The notes: generated from the letters alone by a model not told the origin. Counted from the first letter of the stretch, positions 31,854-41,753 are shown. The stretch is 64,000 nucleotides of DNA from JARICQ01 sp964527205 (GCA_964527205.1 CAZGQG010000003.1:28624-92623); one strand, 5' to 3'. Numbers and translations are program-made.

Positions 31854-33833
31854 TTAATTGTTTGTTCTAGTAAGTTGGTAAATATCATTGTAGTATATAT
31901 CAAATTCTGCTCCTGTTTTTCCCTCTAGATTTAGGATTACATCTCCATCTTCCTTCTTATGCTCTTCATTGTGAAGGACCTTGGTTTCTCCATCCTGCCT
32001 TCTCTCTACCCTAATACGGGTCTTATCCTGATCTTGTAGAGGTGTTAAGCTTAGGGTTATGGTGCTTAAAGTTGGCTCTCCTGGAGGTGTTTCCTCTTCT
32101 GGTGGAGTTTCTTCTTCTGGAGGTGTTTCTTCTTCCGGAGGAGTCTCCTCTTCCTCTTCTTCCTCTGGTCCCGTGCTTATATATACATCCACAGCTGTTC
32201 CCGTTTCAAGATCTGTACCCACCTGATAGGACTGCCAGCTTATTAAACCTTTTTCTACACTATCACTTGCCTCTTCACCTTGAGAACCTAATTCTAGATC
32301 TAGTTTTTCTAATTCTCTCTTGGCCTGTTCTATAGTAAGGCCTTCTAAACTTATCATCTTTATATAGGCTACTTCTTCACCCTTGGATAGGGTAAGTTTA
32401 ATTCTTGTTCCAGCTTCTACTTCTTCAGATTCACCTGGTGACTGACTAATTACCACATCTACTGGTATATCATCACTGTATTCATAGTCTGGGCTGGCTA
32501 AGAGCAGTCCCTCATCCCTTAGGATCTTTTCAGCATCTTCATAGCTCTTATTGACTACCCTAGGTACTTTGACAAGGCCCTGTCCTGTACTCACCTGGAC
32601 AGAGATTGGAAATCTTTCCTTTACCTTGGAATCTGGAGCCTCTTCCTGGGAGACTATTTGTCCCTTGGCAAATTCACTGCTGGCTACTCTACTTTCAACC
32701 TTTAGCTTAAGGCCTCTTGCCTTTAGGACTTCTTCAGCTTCTTCCTCTGTCATTCCAACAAGGTTTGGTACTAGGACCTCCTCAGAAGGAGAAAAGAAGT
32801 TTTTAATATTAACAGCTCCCACATATATACTGGTTACCAGTAAAAATGCCAGGATTACCCCTAATATTATTTCCTTTTTACCACCACTGCTTTTCTTTTT
32901 ATTTTTCTTTTTGTTTTTCAAAAGCTCATCCTCCACTTCAGCAGCTGGAATTATTTTTGTATGTCCATTATCTTCCTCTTCTTCAGAGGTGTTCTTTAGG
33001 TCTTTAGATAAATCTACCATATTTAAGTCTTCTATTAATTCCTTAACATTTTTATACCTATCCCCCTGTCTTTTCTTAACAGCTCTTAGGATTATATTTT
33101 CAAATCCTAGGGGTATTTCTCCGTCTAGGCTTCTAGGAGGTCTAATGTCTTCCTGTACATGTTTGAGAGCTACTGTAATAGGGCTCTCTCCCTCGTAGGG
33201 AAGCTTTCCCGTTACCATCTCATACATTACTATACCTAGGGAGTAGATGTCTGATTTATTGTCTGTGTAGCCTCCCCTGGCCTGTTCAGGAGAAAGGTAA
33301 TGTACAGATCCTAAGACATCCACCTTGGTAGTCATGGTGGAGGAGGTAGCTGCTCTAGCTATTCCAAAATCCGTTACCTTAACCCTATTGTCCTTGGTTA
33401 TCATAATATTGTGAGGCTTTATGTCCCTATGAATAATTCCATTTTCATGGGCAGTATCCAGGGCGCTGGCTATTTGCTTGCTATAGACTACAGCCTCTGC
33501 AACTGGAATCTTACCCCTTTCCACTATTATTTCCTTTAGGGTCTTTCCATCAATATACTCCATAACTATATAGTGTATGTCTTTTTCCTCTGTCTTTTCT
33601 ATACCTACATCATAGATATTTACAATATTGGGATGGGATAGGCTGGCTGCAGCCTGGGATTCCCTCCTAAATTTCATTACAAATTCCTCATCATCTACAA
33701 ATTCATCTTTTAAAATCTTAATAGCAACAAATCTATCCAGTAGATGGCATTTTGCCTTATAAACAAAGGCCATGCCTCCTCCACCAATTTTTTCTATTAT
33801 TTCATATCTATTACCTAAAGTCTTACCAATCAT
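31854..33833 (-). CDS. PASTA-domain Ser/Thr protein kinase (PknB/PrkC family)
   Basis: Membrane sensor kinase that responds to cell-wall fragments. The kinase domain (1-265) has the glycine loop IGGGGMAFVY, Lys39, HRDIKPHN (catalytic Asp137) and DFG (155-157). A basic juxtamembrane stretch and one membrane helix (about 318-339) lead to three extracellular PASTA repeats, each with a VPNLVGM-type or VPRVVNKSY-type start. A Pro-Glu linker of PPEEET repeats and a C-terminal beta-rich domain of about 70 residues follow. Its start overlaps the phosphatase stop by 4 nt. Confidence 0.95.
   Translation of the reverse strand: MIGKTLGNRYEIIEKIGGGGMAFVYKAKCHLLDRFVAIKILKDEFVDDEEFVMKFRRESQAAASLSHPNIVNIYDVGIEKTEEKDIHYIVMEYIDGKTLKEIIVERGKIPVAEAVVYSKQIASALDTAHENGIIHRDIKPHNIMITKDNRVKVTDFGIARAATSSTMTTKVDVLGSVHYLSPEQARGGYTDNKSDIYSLGIVMYEMVTGKLPYEGESPITVALKHVQEDIRPPRSLDGEIPLGFENIILRAVKKRQGDRYKNVKELIEDLNMVDLSKDLKNTSEEEEDNGHTKIIPAAEVEDELLKNKKKNKKKSSGGKKEIILGVILAFLLVTSIYVGAVNIKNFFSPSEEVLVPNLVGMTEEEAEEVLKARGLKLKVESRVASSEFAKGQIVSQEEAPDSKVKERFPISVQVSTGQGLVKVPRVVNKSYEDAEKILRDEGLLLASPDYEYSDDIPVDVVISQSPGESEEVEAGTRIKLTLSKGEEVAYIKMISLEGLTIEQAKRELEKLDLELGSQGEEASDSVEKGLISWQSYQVGTDLETGTAVDVYISTGPEEEEEEETPPEEETPPEEETPPEEETPPGEPTLSTITLSLTPLQDQDKTRIRVERRQDGETKVLHNEEHKKEDGDVILNLEGKTGAEFDIYYNDIYQLTRTNN
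32083..32160. repeat. Tandem 18-bp repeat encoding PPEEET in the PASTA kinase
   Basis: About four imperfect copies of an 18-bp unit encode TPPEEE blocks between the last PASTA domain and the C-terminal domain. The copies differ at synonymous positions, so the array is not freshly expanded. It is probably a stiff extracellular spacer. Confidence 0.75.
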
Positions 33834-34573
33834 AATTTCACCTCATCAAATTTAATAGCAATACTTGTTATATTGTCTAAACCACCTTTTTTATTAGCCA
33901 TATTAGTCAATACCTCACATGCTATCTGCATACTTTTTTCCCGCTTAAAGACTGCACTTATTTCATCTTCATCTAGCATATCAAAAAGTCCATCGCTGCA
34001 GAGGAGTAGAATATCCCCTGACTTGTATTTTTCTTGGATAATATCTACTTCAATGCTGCTAGTGGAGCCTACTGCCCTGGTTATCATATTCTTCTTAGGA
34101 TGAGTCTTTGCCTCTTCCGGGCTTATACTGCCATTTTTTATCAGCTCATTGATGTAGCTATGATCTTCTGTAACTTGTCTTATATCTCCATCTTTTATTA
34201 AATAAGCCCTAGTGTCTCCCACATGTCCAATCAATATCTTATTTTTGTATATGTATGCCATGGTAAGGGTGGTTCCCATACCCTGACAATCCTCTATTTT
34301 CTTGGACTCTAAATAAATGTTAATATTGGCCTTTTCCACTGATTCCTTGATTAACTTTATGGCATCAGCTTTTCTGTGGATTTTTCCTGTGGATTTTAAG
34401 AAGTTTTCCTTAACTGTCTCCAAGGCCATAGAGCTAGCTATCTCTCCACACCTATGACCTCCCATGCCATCAGCTACAATGTAAAGTTGCATATCATCCC
34501 TATCAGAGATGTAGTATGCATCTTGATTTTTATTTCTTTTCATTCCTATATCAGAAAGTGCTCCTCTAACCAT
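33830..34573 (-). CDS. PP2C-family Ser/Thr protein phosphatase (Stp/PrpC)
   Basis: Reverses phosphorylation by the adjacent PASTA kinase. The 247-residue cytosolic protein has the PP2C metal-site motifs: SDIGMKRNKNQDAY, VADGMGGH, GMGTTLTM, IGHVGDTRAYLI, EDHSY and LLCSDGLFDM. The stop codon overlaps the kinase start (ATGA type), which ties the two expression levels. It lies 23 nt downstream of rlmN, consistent with a def-fmt-rsmB-rlmN-stp-pknB operon. Confidence 0.95.
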   Translation of the reverse strand: MVRGALSDIGMKRNKNQDAYYISDRDDMQLYIVADGMGGHRCGEIASSMALETVKENFLKSTGKIHRKADAIKLIKESVEKANINIYLESKKIEDCQGMGTTLTMAYIYKNKILIGHVGDTRAYLIKDGDIRQVTEDHSYINELIKNGSISPEEAKTHPKKNMITRAVGSTSSIEVDIIQEKYKSGDILLLCSDGLFDMLDEDEISAVFKREKSMQIACEVLTNMANKKGGLDNITSIAIKFDEVKL

Positions 34574-34596
34574 TATATCACCCCATCAGAAAAAAT

Positions 34597-35628
34597 CTAT
34601 TCTATTACTGATCTTCTTAGCTGTCCACATGATGCACTGATGTCTCCACCCATTTCTCTTCTTATAGTAACTTCAATATTTCTCTTGCTTAATTCTCCTT
34701 CAAATCTTTTAATATTAGCTCTTGTAGATCTTTCCTTACCGTATTCCTCTATTGGATTTAGGGGAATTAGATTTACATGACTATTAAGTCCTCTTAGGAT
34801 CTTAGAGATCTCTATTGCATCTTCTATTCTATCATTAACCCCATCAATAAGAGTATATTCAAAGCTTATTCTCCTATTATTCTTGCTCTCATAGTATTTA
34901 CAGGCCTGGATTATCTCTTCAATAGAGTATTTCTTCCCCACTGGCATTATCTTCCTTCTCTCCTCATCAAAGGCTGAGTGTAGGGATATGGTAAGGGTTA
35001 CAGGTATCTCCTCATCTGCCAGCTCATATATCCTAGGCACAATGCCGCAGGTAGATAGGGAAATATTCCTATAGCTTATATTATGCCCCTTCTCATGGTG
35101 AATAAGTTTTAAAAACTGAAGGGTATTTTGGTAATTATCCAGTGGCTCTCCACTTCCCATTAATACTATATTGGATACTTCTATGCCCTGGTCCTCTTCT
35201 ATCATATATACCTGGTTTAGGATTTCAGCAGCTGTAAGATTTCTAATAAGCCCATCCTTGGTGGATGCACAAAAGGCACATCCCATCTGGCAGCCCACCT
35301 GGGTAGAAACACATACAGTGGTGCCGTGTTTGTAATTCATAGCTACAGATTCAATTATATTGTCATCCTCTAAAAGGAATAAATACTTCTTTGTATCATC
35401 TATCTTGGAATCATACCTCTTGTAGAGCTTTATTTGATTTACCTGGGCCCTGTCCCTTAATTTCTCCCTAAGCTTTTTAGGAAGAAGACTAAGACTCTCT
35501 ATATCCCAGCTCCTATGCTTGTGAAAGTGAACAAATAATTGTTCAGCTCTGAATTTTTGTGCTCCTATTGACTTCATATATTCTTCTAATTCCTCTAATA
35601 AAAGTCCATTTAATTCTTTTTTTATCAA
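34597..35628 (-). CDS. rlmN: 23S rRNA/tRNA adenine-C2 methyltransferase RlmN
   Basis: Radical SAM enzyme that methylates C2 of A2503 in 23S rRNA and A37 in some tRNAs. The cluster cysteines are Cys113, Cys117 and Cys120 (GCQMGCAFC). MGSGEPLDNY, LSLHSA and the C-terminal SASCGQLR with the methyl-carrying cysteine are present. 343 residues. The start is TTG at 35628 after GAGGTGATAAA. Two overlapping TATAAT-like boxes at 35640-35660 suggest an internal promoter, but the -35 match is weak. Confidence 0.97.
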   Translation of the reverse strand: MIKKELNGLLLEELEEYMKSIGAQKFRAEQLFVHFHKHRSWDIESLSLLPKKLREKLRDRAQVNQIKLYKRYDSKIDDTKKYLFLLEDDNIIESVAMNYKHGTTVCVSTQVGCQMGCAFCASTKDGLIRNLTAAEILNQVYMIEEDQGIEVSNIVLMGSGEPLDNYQNTLQFLKLIHHEKGHNISYRNISLSTCGIVPRIYELADEEIPVTLTISLHSAFDEERRKIMPVGKKYSIEEIIQACKYYESKNNRRISFEYTLIDGVNDRIEDAIEISKILRGLNSHVNLIPLNPIEEYGKERSTRANIKRFEGELSKRNIEVTIRREMGGDISASCGQLRRSVIE

Positions 35629-35685
35629 TTTATCACCTCATGTTTATTTTCATTATACTATTATAGCTTGTTTTAATCTAGATAA

Positions 35686-37029
35686 TTATGAGATTTTCTC
35701 CATTTTAGCTATGAAAAAGCCATCAGTTCCATGGATATGAGGGAATAATTCTACATATCCCTCTTCTAAAGTATCTATATTTTCACTATTTTTTAAGTCT
35801 CCCTCCATGCTTACAGGTCTAAAATTCTCGTTTTCCCTTAGGAAAGAATCAATAATTTCAAGGTTTTCCTGCCCACCCAGGGTACAGGTACTATAAATTA
35901 AAATTCCCCCTGGTTTTAGATATTCCTTGGCCCTATCTAAGATTTCTCCCTGTAGAAGGGATAGGCTATCTATATCCTCAGATTTTTTATTTAGCTTTAT
36001 CTCTGGCTTTCTCCTTATAAGTCCCAGGCCTGAGCAGGGAGCATCTACTAGTACATAGTCTGCAGCTCCAATATATTTCTTATCTAGTTCCAGGGCGTCA
36101 TGGAGCTCTGTTTGGATTATATCCAGTCCCAGTCTCTTACTTGTGTCCTGGATTAAATTTAATTTGTGAGGGTGTATGTCCCTGGCTATTATTTTTCCCC
36201 TATTCTCCATCTTCTGGGCCATATGCACTGCCTTGCCACCAGGAGCACTGCATAGGTCTAGAACAAGGCTTCCAGGCTTAGGGTCCATAAGCTGGGCAAC
36301 CAGGGAGCTACTCTCATCCTGGATTATAAATTCCCCATCTAAGAATTCCTTGACCTGGGAAACCCTAAAGGGATTCCTTATAATTAGAGTGTCCTGGGAA
36401 TAGGCAGCCTTGTCTACCTCCAGACCTCTTTTTTCAAGTTTTATCTTTAACTCATCTCGACTTGTCTTTAGGGTATTTACAGTAATATTTAGGGAAGGAG
36501 TCTTATTATTGGCCCTGGCAAGTTCCTCTGTAAATTCCAGTCCAAATTCTCCTATCCACCTATCTACCATCCACTTAGGATGGGACTCTTCTATGGAAAT
36601 CCTCTTTCCAGGATCCTTTATATCTACTTTTTTAAAGTCCTCTATATTCCTACTTATATTTCTAAGCATGCCATTTACATAGCCTATACTTCCCTTATTT
36701 CCATGTTTTTTAGCAAGTTTAACAGATTCATTTACAGCTGCAGAACTTGGTACAGAATCCATCTTCATTATTTGGTAGATTCCCATCTTAAGGATAATTA
36801 GGATGGATTTGTGAATCCTATTCATCCTAACTTTAGAAGCCTTGGATATAATGTATTCTAAATAAAGATCATTTTCCAGGACTCCGTAGACCAATTCCCT
36901 AATAAAGTTTTGCTTTCTAGGATCTCTTTCATCCATTAGGTATTTCTGTATGGTAATATTTGAAAATCCTCCCTTGCCATATATGTCACTTAGTATTTCA
37001 AAGGCCATTTCTCTTTCACTTTTATTCAT
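35686..37029 (-). CDS. rsmB: 16S rRNA (cytosine(967)-C5)-methyltransferase RsmB
   Basis: m5C methylase with an N-terminal NusB-like RNA-binding domain (about 1-135) and a Rossmann SAM domain. The SAM loop DLCSAPGGKAVHM, the catalytic DAPCSGLGLIRRKPEI (Cys332) and the second cysteine region STCTL are all present. 447 residues. It lies downstream of fmt and the YugP protease gene and upstream of rlmN. A strong hairpin at 37060-37083 precedes it, so part of its transcription may be attenuated. Confidence 0.97.
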   Translation of the reverse strand: MNKSEREMAFEILSDIYGKGGFSNITIQKYLMDERDPRKQNFIRELVYGVLENDLYLEYIISKASKVRMNRIHKSILIILKMGIYQIMKMDSVPSSAAVNESVKLAKKHGNKGSIGYVNGMLRNISRNIEDFKKVDIKDPGKRISIEESHPKWMVDRWIGEFGLEFTEELARANNKTPSLNITVNTLKTSRDELKIKLEKRGLEVDKAAYSQDTLIIRNPFRVSQVKEFLDGEFIIQDESSSLVAQLMDPKPGSLVLDLCSAPGGKAVHMAQKMENRGKIIARDIHPHKLNLIQDTSKRLGLDIIQTELHDALELDKKYIGAADYVLVDAPCSGLGLIRRKPEIKLNKKSEDIDSLSLLQGEILDRAKEYLKPGGILIYSTCTLGGQENLEIIDSFLRENENFRPVSMEGDLKNSENIDTLEEGYVELFPHIHGTDGFFIAKMEKIS

Positions 37030-37051
37030 CTCTTCACCTCTATAGTTTTAT

Positions 37052-37083
37052 AATTAAATAAAAAGGGAGTCTCCTCCCTTTTT
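37052..37083 (-). terminator. Terminator-like hairpin after the YugP protease gene
   Basis: Arms AAAAAGGGAG (37060-37069) and CTCCCTTTTT (37074-37083) with a 4-nt loop, then ATTTAATT on the minus strand, in the gap before rsmB. Confidence 0.7.
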
Positions 37084-37782
37084 CTAGTCTCTTCTTCTAT
37101 TATCTGTAATAACTAATAATCTTAATAATTGTCCTATGGCAGCCAGTGTAGCAGCAATATAGGTAAGGGCTGCAGCACTTAGGACCTTTCTAGATCCTTG
37201 TATATTCTCCCTTGGCATAATACCATCTTCCAATTGGGCCAGGGCCCTTCTACTTGCATTAAACTCCACAGGCAGGGTTATTAGCTGAAATATAACCACA
37301 GATATAAACATCAGTATACCCACCTCTATAAGAATAGGTGATATTAAAAATCCTACCATTATAAATATCCACACAAGTCTAGATCCAAAGCTTGCTATGG
37401 GAGCAATGGCAGATCTAAGCTTTAGGGGTATATAGTTTTCAGCATGCTGCATAGCATGTCCAACCTCATGGGCTGCAACGCTTAGAGAAGCTATGCTATT
37501 GTCACCGTAAACTGAGGGGGACAGGCTTATGGTTCTGGTCCTTGGATCATAATGATCTGTTAGTTTACCTGGTACCTGCTTTATAGCCACATCTCCCAGA
37601 CCATTTCTATCCAGTATAATCCTTGCCACCTGGGCTCCAGAATAGTTGGTATCACTAGATACTTGGGAATATTTTCCAAAGGAAGAAGTAATCTTCATTT
37701 GAGCATAAAGTGAAAGCAACATAGCTGGTAATATAAATACAAAATATGAACTTGTATAGCTGAAATTACTTAAGTCTAACAT
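37084..37782 (-). CDS. YugP-like membrane zinc metallopeptidase
   Basis: A 232-residue integral membrane protein with the zincin motif HEVGH at 105-109 (AHEVGHAMQHAE). A hydrophobic N-terminal helix (about 12-30) and hydrophobic segments at about 125-145, 150-170 and near the C-terminus anchor it in the membrane. The family (Zn-dependent protease, YugP) occurs in Firmicutes between fmt and rsmB. Its substrate is unknown. It is encoded 15 nt after fmt and followed by a terminator-like hairpin. Confidence 0.9.
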   Translation of the reverse strand: MLDLSNFSYTSSYFVFILPAMLLSLYAQMKITSSFGKYSQVSSDTNYSGAQVARIILDRNGLGDVAIKQVPGKLTDHYDPRTRTISLSPSVYGDNSIASLSVAAHEVGHAMQHAENYIPLKLRSAIAPIASFGSRLVWIFIMVGFLISPILIEVGILMFISVVIFQLITLPVEFNASRRALAQLEDGIMPRENIQGSRKVLSAAALTYIAATLAAIGQLLRLLVITDNRRRD

Positions 37783-37797
37783 CTCTAGTCTCCTCCC

Positions 37798-38742
37798 TTA
37801 TTTTAACAAAGTACCAAGCTCTATAGTATTTCCCTTTAAGTAGTCCTCAGTGGACATCTTTCTCTTTCCAGGGAATTGAAGCTCTTCTATCCTTACAGCA
37901 GAGTCCTCTGCTCCTACATAAATTGCATCCTTGGTTATTTTAAATATTTCTCCATTTTTAGCCTTTTCATCCCTCTCAGCCAAACTTGCCCTATGGATCT
38001 TTACCATTTGATCCCCGTACATGCTATAGGCTGATGGCCAGGGCATTAGTCCTCTAATTAAATTTATTATATCTCTTCCATTTTTATTCCAATCTATTAA
38101 GCCCATTTCCTTGTCCAGCATACTGGCATAGGATGACTTTTCGTGATCCTGGGGAGTCCTCTTAGCCTCACCCCTATAGACCTTATCCAGAGCTTCAACT
38201 ATGCTCCTTGCTCCTAAACTGGCCAAGCTATCATGTATGTCATGGGTAGTATAATCATCTTCTATGGGAATGGCCTTTCTAAGAATCATGTCTCCAGTAT
38301 CCAGTCCCTCTTCCATTTCCATTATAGTTACTCCAGTTTCTTCTTCCCCATCTATAAGGACCCAGTTAATAGGTGCTGCTCCCCTGTACTTGGGAAGTAG
38401 AGAGGCATGGATATTGTAGCATCCATATTTTGGAATTTCTAAGATATCCTTTCTAAGTATTTGTCCGTAGGCCACAACAACTATAAAATCAGGATCTATC
38501 TCCCTAAGTAGGTCCACACTCCTATCATCATTTATGTTTTCTGGCTGGTAGACCTCCAGGCCTAGTTCCAGGGCTGCCTCCTTTACAGGAGTGTATTGGA
38601 GTTTCTTACCCCTACCTCTTCTTTGGTCCTTTTGGCTTATAACTCTTTCAATAGAGTAGCCTGCCTCATAAAGAGATTTTAAACTGGGGACTGCAAAGTC
38701 TGGAGTCCCCATAAAGACTAGTTTTATATTATTTTTTTCCAT
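37798..38742 (-). CDS. fmt: Methionyl-tRNA formyltransferase
   Basis: Formylates initiator Met-tRNA using 10-formyl-tetrahydrofolate. The 314-residue protein has MGTPDFAVPSL, the folate-binding and catalytic segment NIHASLLPKYRGAAPINW, the D-containing GLDTGDM motif, and a C-terminal OB domain. ATG at 38742 is chosen because AGGATGAGG lies just upstream. It overlaps the def stop by 14 nt, so deformylase and formyltransferase are translated together. GlyA at 57635 feeds the one-carbon pool it uses. Confidence 0.97.
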   Translation of the reverse strand: MEKNNIKLVFMGTPDFAVPSLKSLYEAGYSIERVISQKDQRRGRGKKLQYTPVKEAALELGLEVYQPENINDDRSVDLLREIDPDFIVVVAYGQILRKDILEIPKYGCYNIHASLLPKYRGAAPINWVLIDGEEETGVTIMEMEEGLDTGDMILRKAIPIEDDYTTHDIHDSLASLGARSIVEALDKVYRGEAKRTPQDHEKSSYASMLDKEMGLIDWNKNGRDIINLIRGLMPWPSAYSMYGDQMVKIHRASLAERDEKAKNGEIFKITKDAIYVGAEDSAVRIEELQFPGKRKMSTEDYLKGNTIELGTLLK

Positions 38743-39217
38743 CTTCCTCATCCTCATCTATATCTTCTAGAACTACCTCTTCTATCATCTTGTCTATATA
38801 GAGAATACCATTTAAATGATCTATCTCATGGCATATGGCCCTGGCAAGCAGGTCTTCACTTTCCATTATCTGTTCCTTGCCTTCCATATCCATATACTTG
38901 GTTCTTATCTTTAGGGGTCTCTTAACAGTACCTGACCTGCCTGGTACAGAAAGACAACCCTCTATATCTATTTTTTCTCCCTCTTCATCCACTATTTCTG
39001 GATTTAACATCTTAATAGGGCCCTCTCCTATATCAACTACTATGGCCCTTCTAAGAACTCCTATTTGTGGAGCTGCAAGGCCTATACCATCCTCGTCCTC
39101 CATGGTATCTACCATATCCTCTAAGAGTATTTTTATCCTATCATTTACCTCTTTTATTTCCTTTGATTTTTTCCTTAGAATAGGATCCCCATCTATTCTA
39201 ACCTGTCTAATTGCCAT
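38729..39217 (-). CDS. def: Peptide deformylase
   Basis: Iron or zinc enzyme that removes formyl from nascent N-termini. All three motifs are intact in 162 residues: GIGLAAPQ (44-51), EGCLSVP (86-92) with the metal-binding Cys, and HEIDH (130-134) with two metal histidines and the catalytic Glu. The C-terminus is a short acidic tail (EDIDEDEED). It is located between priA and fmt, the typical priA-def-fmt order. Confidence 0.98.
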   Translation of the reverse strand: MAIRQVRIDGDPILRKKSKEIKEVNDRIKILLEDMVDTMEDEDGIGLAAPQIGVLRRAIVVDIGEGPIKMLNPEIVDEEGEKIDIEGCLSVPGRSGTVKRPLKIRTKYMDMEGKEQIMESEDLLARAICHEIDHLNGILYIDKMIEEVVLEDIDEDEEDGKK

Positions 39218-39228
39218 ATATTTTCCTC

Positions 39229-41700
39229 CTATAATATTGAATTTGGATTTATATCTATACTGGTTCTAATATCTTTTAAATCTAACTTGTACTCATTATC
39301 TATTAATACCCCTTTTATGATCTTTTTAAAAGTATTTATGTCTTTTTCCTCTGTTTTTAATATTATATGCCATCTAAAATTATTTTTTATCTTCTCCAGG
39401 GGTGCTGGATTTGGTCCTATAATATAATTCCCCTTGTCCTTATCCTCTATGTGACTGGCAAGTTTGTAGATCAAATTATAGACCTTATGGGTGGTATCCA
39501 TTACTTTTTTTAGATTTTCCCCGTAGAGAAGAATATTTATCATCTTGTAAAAAGGAGGATACATAAAGGACTCCCTAAGTCCTATTTCAGTATGGTAAAA
39601 GGCCTTGTAATCATGTTCCTTGGAAAAGACAATACTGTAATGGTCAGGATCATAGGTCTGAACAACTACCTTGCCCTTATCTACACCTCTTCCAGCCCTG
39701 CCTGCTACCTGGGTGATAAGCTGAAAGGTCCTTTCCGGTGCCCTAAAGTCTGGTAGATTCAGGGAAGTATCTGCAGCTATAACCCCTACCAGGGTTACAT
39801 CCTTAAAATCAAGACCCTTGGAAATCATCTGGGTACCAATTAAGATATCTATCTCCCTGTTTTTCATTCCTCCCAGTATCCTATCATAACTGCCCTTCCT
39901 ACTGGTAGTATCCAGGTCCATTCTTGCTACCCTGGCCTTTGGAAATATCTTTCTAGTATATTCCTCTACCTGTTCTGTACCTACTCCAAAGTACTTTATA
40001 TACTTGCTCTTGCAAACAGGACAGGTCTCAGGGCTGTGTTCCGTAAGGCCGCAGTAATGACATCTGACCCTGTTTATTTTTCTGTGATAGGTCATGGATA
40101 TATCGCAGTCCTTACACTTTACAACATAGCCACATTCCCTACAGGAAACAAAGGTAGAAAATCCCCTTCTATTTAAAAAGAGTATTATCTGCTTGCCCTC
40201 CTCCAGACTGTGAGCCATGGCTTCCTCCAGCTCCCTGCTAAAGATGGTCTTGTTACCATCCCTTAGCTCCTCTCTCATATCCACCACACTTACCCTAGGC
40301 ATTTCATATTCATTTACCCTCTTGTCCAGCTCTAGGAGTTTATATCTTCCCTCCAGGGCCCTGTGATAGGAATCCAAGGAAGGAGTAGCAGATCCCATTA
40401 CTAGGAAGGCCTCTTCTAGGTCCACTCTTTTTTCTGCCAAATCCACAGTGTTGTACTTAGGATTTTGAGAGGACTTGTAGCTTGATTCATGTTCCTCATC
40501 TATTATTATAAGGCCAAGATTATCAAAGGGTGCAAAAACTGCTGACCTTGCCCCTACTACAATCCTTGCCCTGCCATTTTTCATTCTTCTCCACTCATCA
40601 AAACGCTCTCCAGGACTAAGCCTGCTATGCATAAGGGCAACTGTATCCCCAAATCTTCCCACAAACCTATCTATGGTCTGGGGAGTAAGGGATATTTCTG
40701 GAACTAGGATAATTGACTGCTTGCCCCTAAGGAGCATCTCCTCCACCAATTGCAGGTAGATCTCAGTTTTACCACTTCCAGTTACACCTCGTATTAGGAA
40801 TTTATTGTCCTCGGGCTCCTGAAAGTTTTCACATATGGACCTATAGACCCCTTCCTGTATAGGAGATAAGATGTGCTTTTTATAGTCTTCTATATCCACC
40901 CTAATAGGGTCCCTGTCCACTTGTTTTTCATAGATCTTAACCAGGCCCCTTTCTTCCAAGGCCCTTACAGTTGCAAGTCCTGTGGAGAGGACTTCAGATA
41001 ATTCCTTAAAGGAAATATCCTCTACCTGGTAGAGAAATTCTGCTATTTCCCTTTGTTTTTTAGCCCTATTTCCTATAAGCTCTCTTATCTCTTCCAGGCC
41101 CTTATCTCCTGCATCTAGCCTTACCCTTCTTTGGTATTTCTTTTCCACCTTCTTATTCATGTCTATAAAGCTGGTGATTAGGTTTTTTTCCTTCATCCCA
41201 TCTAGGATTATATTTAGATTCCTCTTATCCATGTCTTTTTTAAGATCATCTAAGAGTACTATTTTTTTCTCTTTTAAGTAGTCCAGGATTTCCCCTTCAT
41301 CCTGATTTATTTCTATCTTCTCTTCTGCTTCTTCATTTAATTCTATAAAGCTATTGATCTTTCTAAAATCCCCTGGAGGGAAAACCTGCCTAAAGCAGTC
41401 TATGTAAGAGGCTAGGTACTCTTCTCCCATCCACATGCTAAGTTCCATTAGCTCCTTAGAAATTAGGGGCTTGTCGTCTATTATATCTATAATATTTTTT
41501 AATTCATATTCCCCATGAAATTCATCTAATATATTAATTACCACACCCTTAATAAGCCTATTTCCCTGGCCAAAGGGGATCACCACCCTCATTCCTCTCT
41601 TAAGGTTAGAGGCAAGGTCCCCCTCCGCCCTATAGGTAAAGGGTCTGTCTAGTTTTGCATGTTTATTATTTATTATTATTTCTGCATATTTTACCTTCAA
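39229..41700 (-). CDS. priA: Primosomal helicase PriA
   Basis: Restarts stalled replication forks and loads the primosome. An N-terminal fork-binding domain is followed by the helicase core with Walker A GVTGSGKTEIY, IIIDEEHE and a zinc region of eight cysteines (CRECGYVVKCKDC through CHYCG and CPVC), then motif AGRAGRG. I prefer TTG at 41700, giving MKVKYAEIII, because AGGGGA sits 9 nt upstream; ATG at 41709 is too close to that site. About 823 residues. coaBC is upstream, and def follows after 11 nt. Confidence 0.96.
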   Translation of the reverse strand: MKVKYAEIIINNKHAKLDRPFTYRAEGDLASNLKRGMRVVIPFGQGNRLIKGVVINILDEFHGEYELKNIIDIIDDKPLISKELMELSMWMGEEYLASYIDCFRQVFPPGDFRKINSFIELNEEAEEKIEINQDEGEILDYLKEKKIVLLDDLKKDMDKRNLNIILDGMKEKNLITSFIDMNKKVEKKYQRRVRLDAGDKGLEEIRELIGNRAKKQREIAEFLYQVEDISFKELSEVLSTGLATVRALEERGLVKIYEKQVDRDPIRVDIEDYKKHILSPIQEGVYRSICENFQEPEDNKFLIRGVTGSGKTEIYLQLVEEMLLRGKQSIILVPEISLTPQTIDRFVGRFGDTVALMHSRLSPGERFDEWRRMKNGRARIVVGARSAVFAPFDNLGLIIIDEEHESSYKSSQNPKYNTVDLAEKRVDLEEAFLVMGSATPSLDSYHRALEGRYKLLELDKRVNEYEMPRVSVVDMREELRDGNKTIFSRELEEAMAHSLEEGKQIILFLNRRGFSTFVSCRECGYVVKCKDCDISMTYHRKINRVRCHYCGLTEHSPETCPVCKSKYIKYFGVGTEQVEEYTRKIFPKARVARMDLDTTSRKGSYDRILGGMKNREIDILIGTQMISKGLDFKDVTLVGVIAADTSLNLPDFRAPERTFQLITQVAGRAGRGVDKGKVVVQTYDPDHYSIVFSKEHDYKAFYHTEIGLRESFMYPPFYKMINILLYGENLKKVMDTTHKVYNLIYKLASHIEDKDKGNYIIGPNPAPLEKIKNNFRWHIILKTEEKDINTFKKIIKGVLIDNEYKLDLKDIRTSIDINPNSIL

Positions 41701-41721
41701 CTTACTCATTCCCCTATATAG

Positions 41722-41753
41722 CAAATTAAAAGCTAGATAATTATCTAGCTTTT
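41722..41753 (-). terminator. Palindrome overlapping the coaBC stop codon
   Basis: A perfect 26-nt palindrome (41728-41753, half-site AAAAGCTAGATAA) contains the coaBC stop. On the minus strand it ends in TTTTAATTT, terminator-like but within a co-directional run, so partial readthrough to priA is likely. Confidence 0.55.

Noticed and set aside
32551..33198. Long plus-strand frame antisense to the PASTA kinase
   Set aside because: Serine- and phenylalanine-rich low-complexity translation, no ribosome site, no family resemblance, and fully covered by a clear kinase gene.
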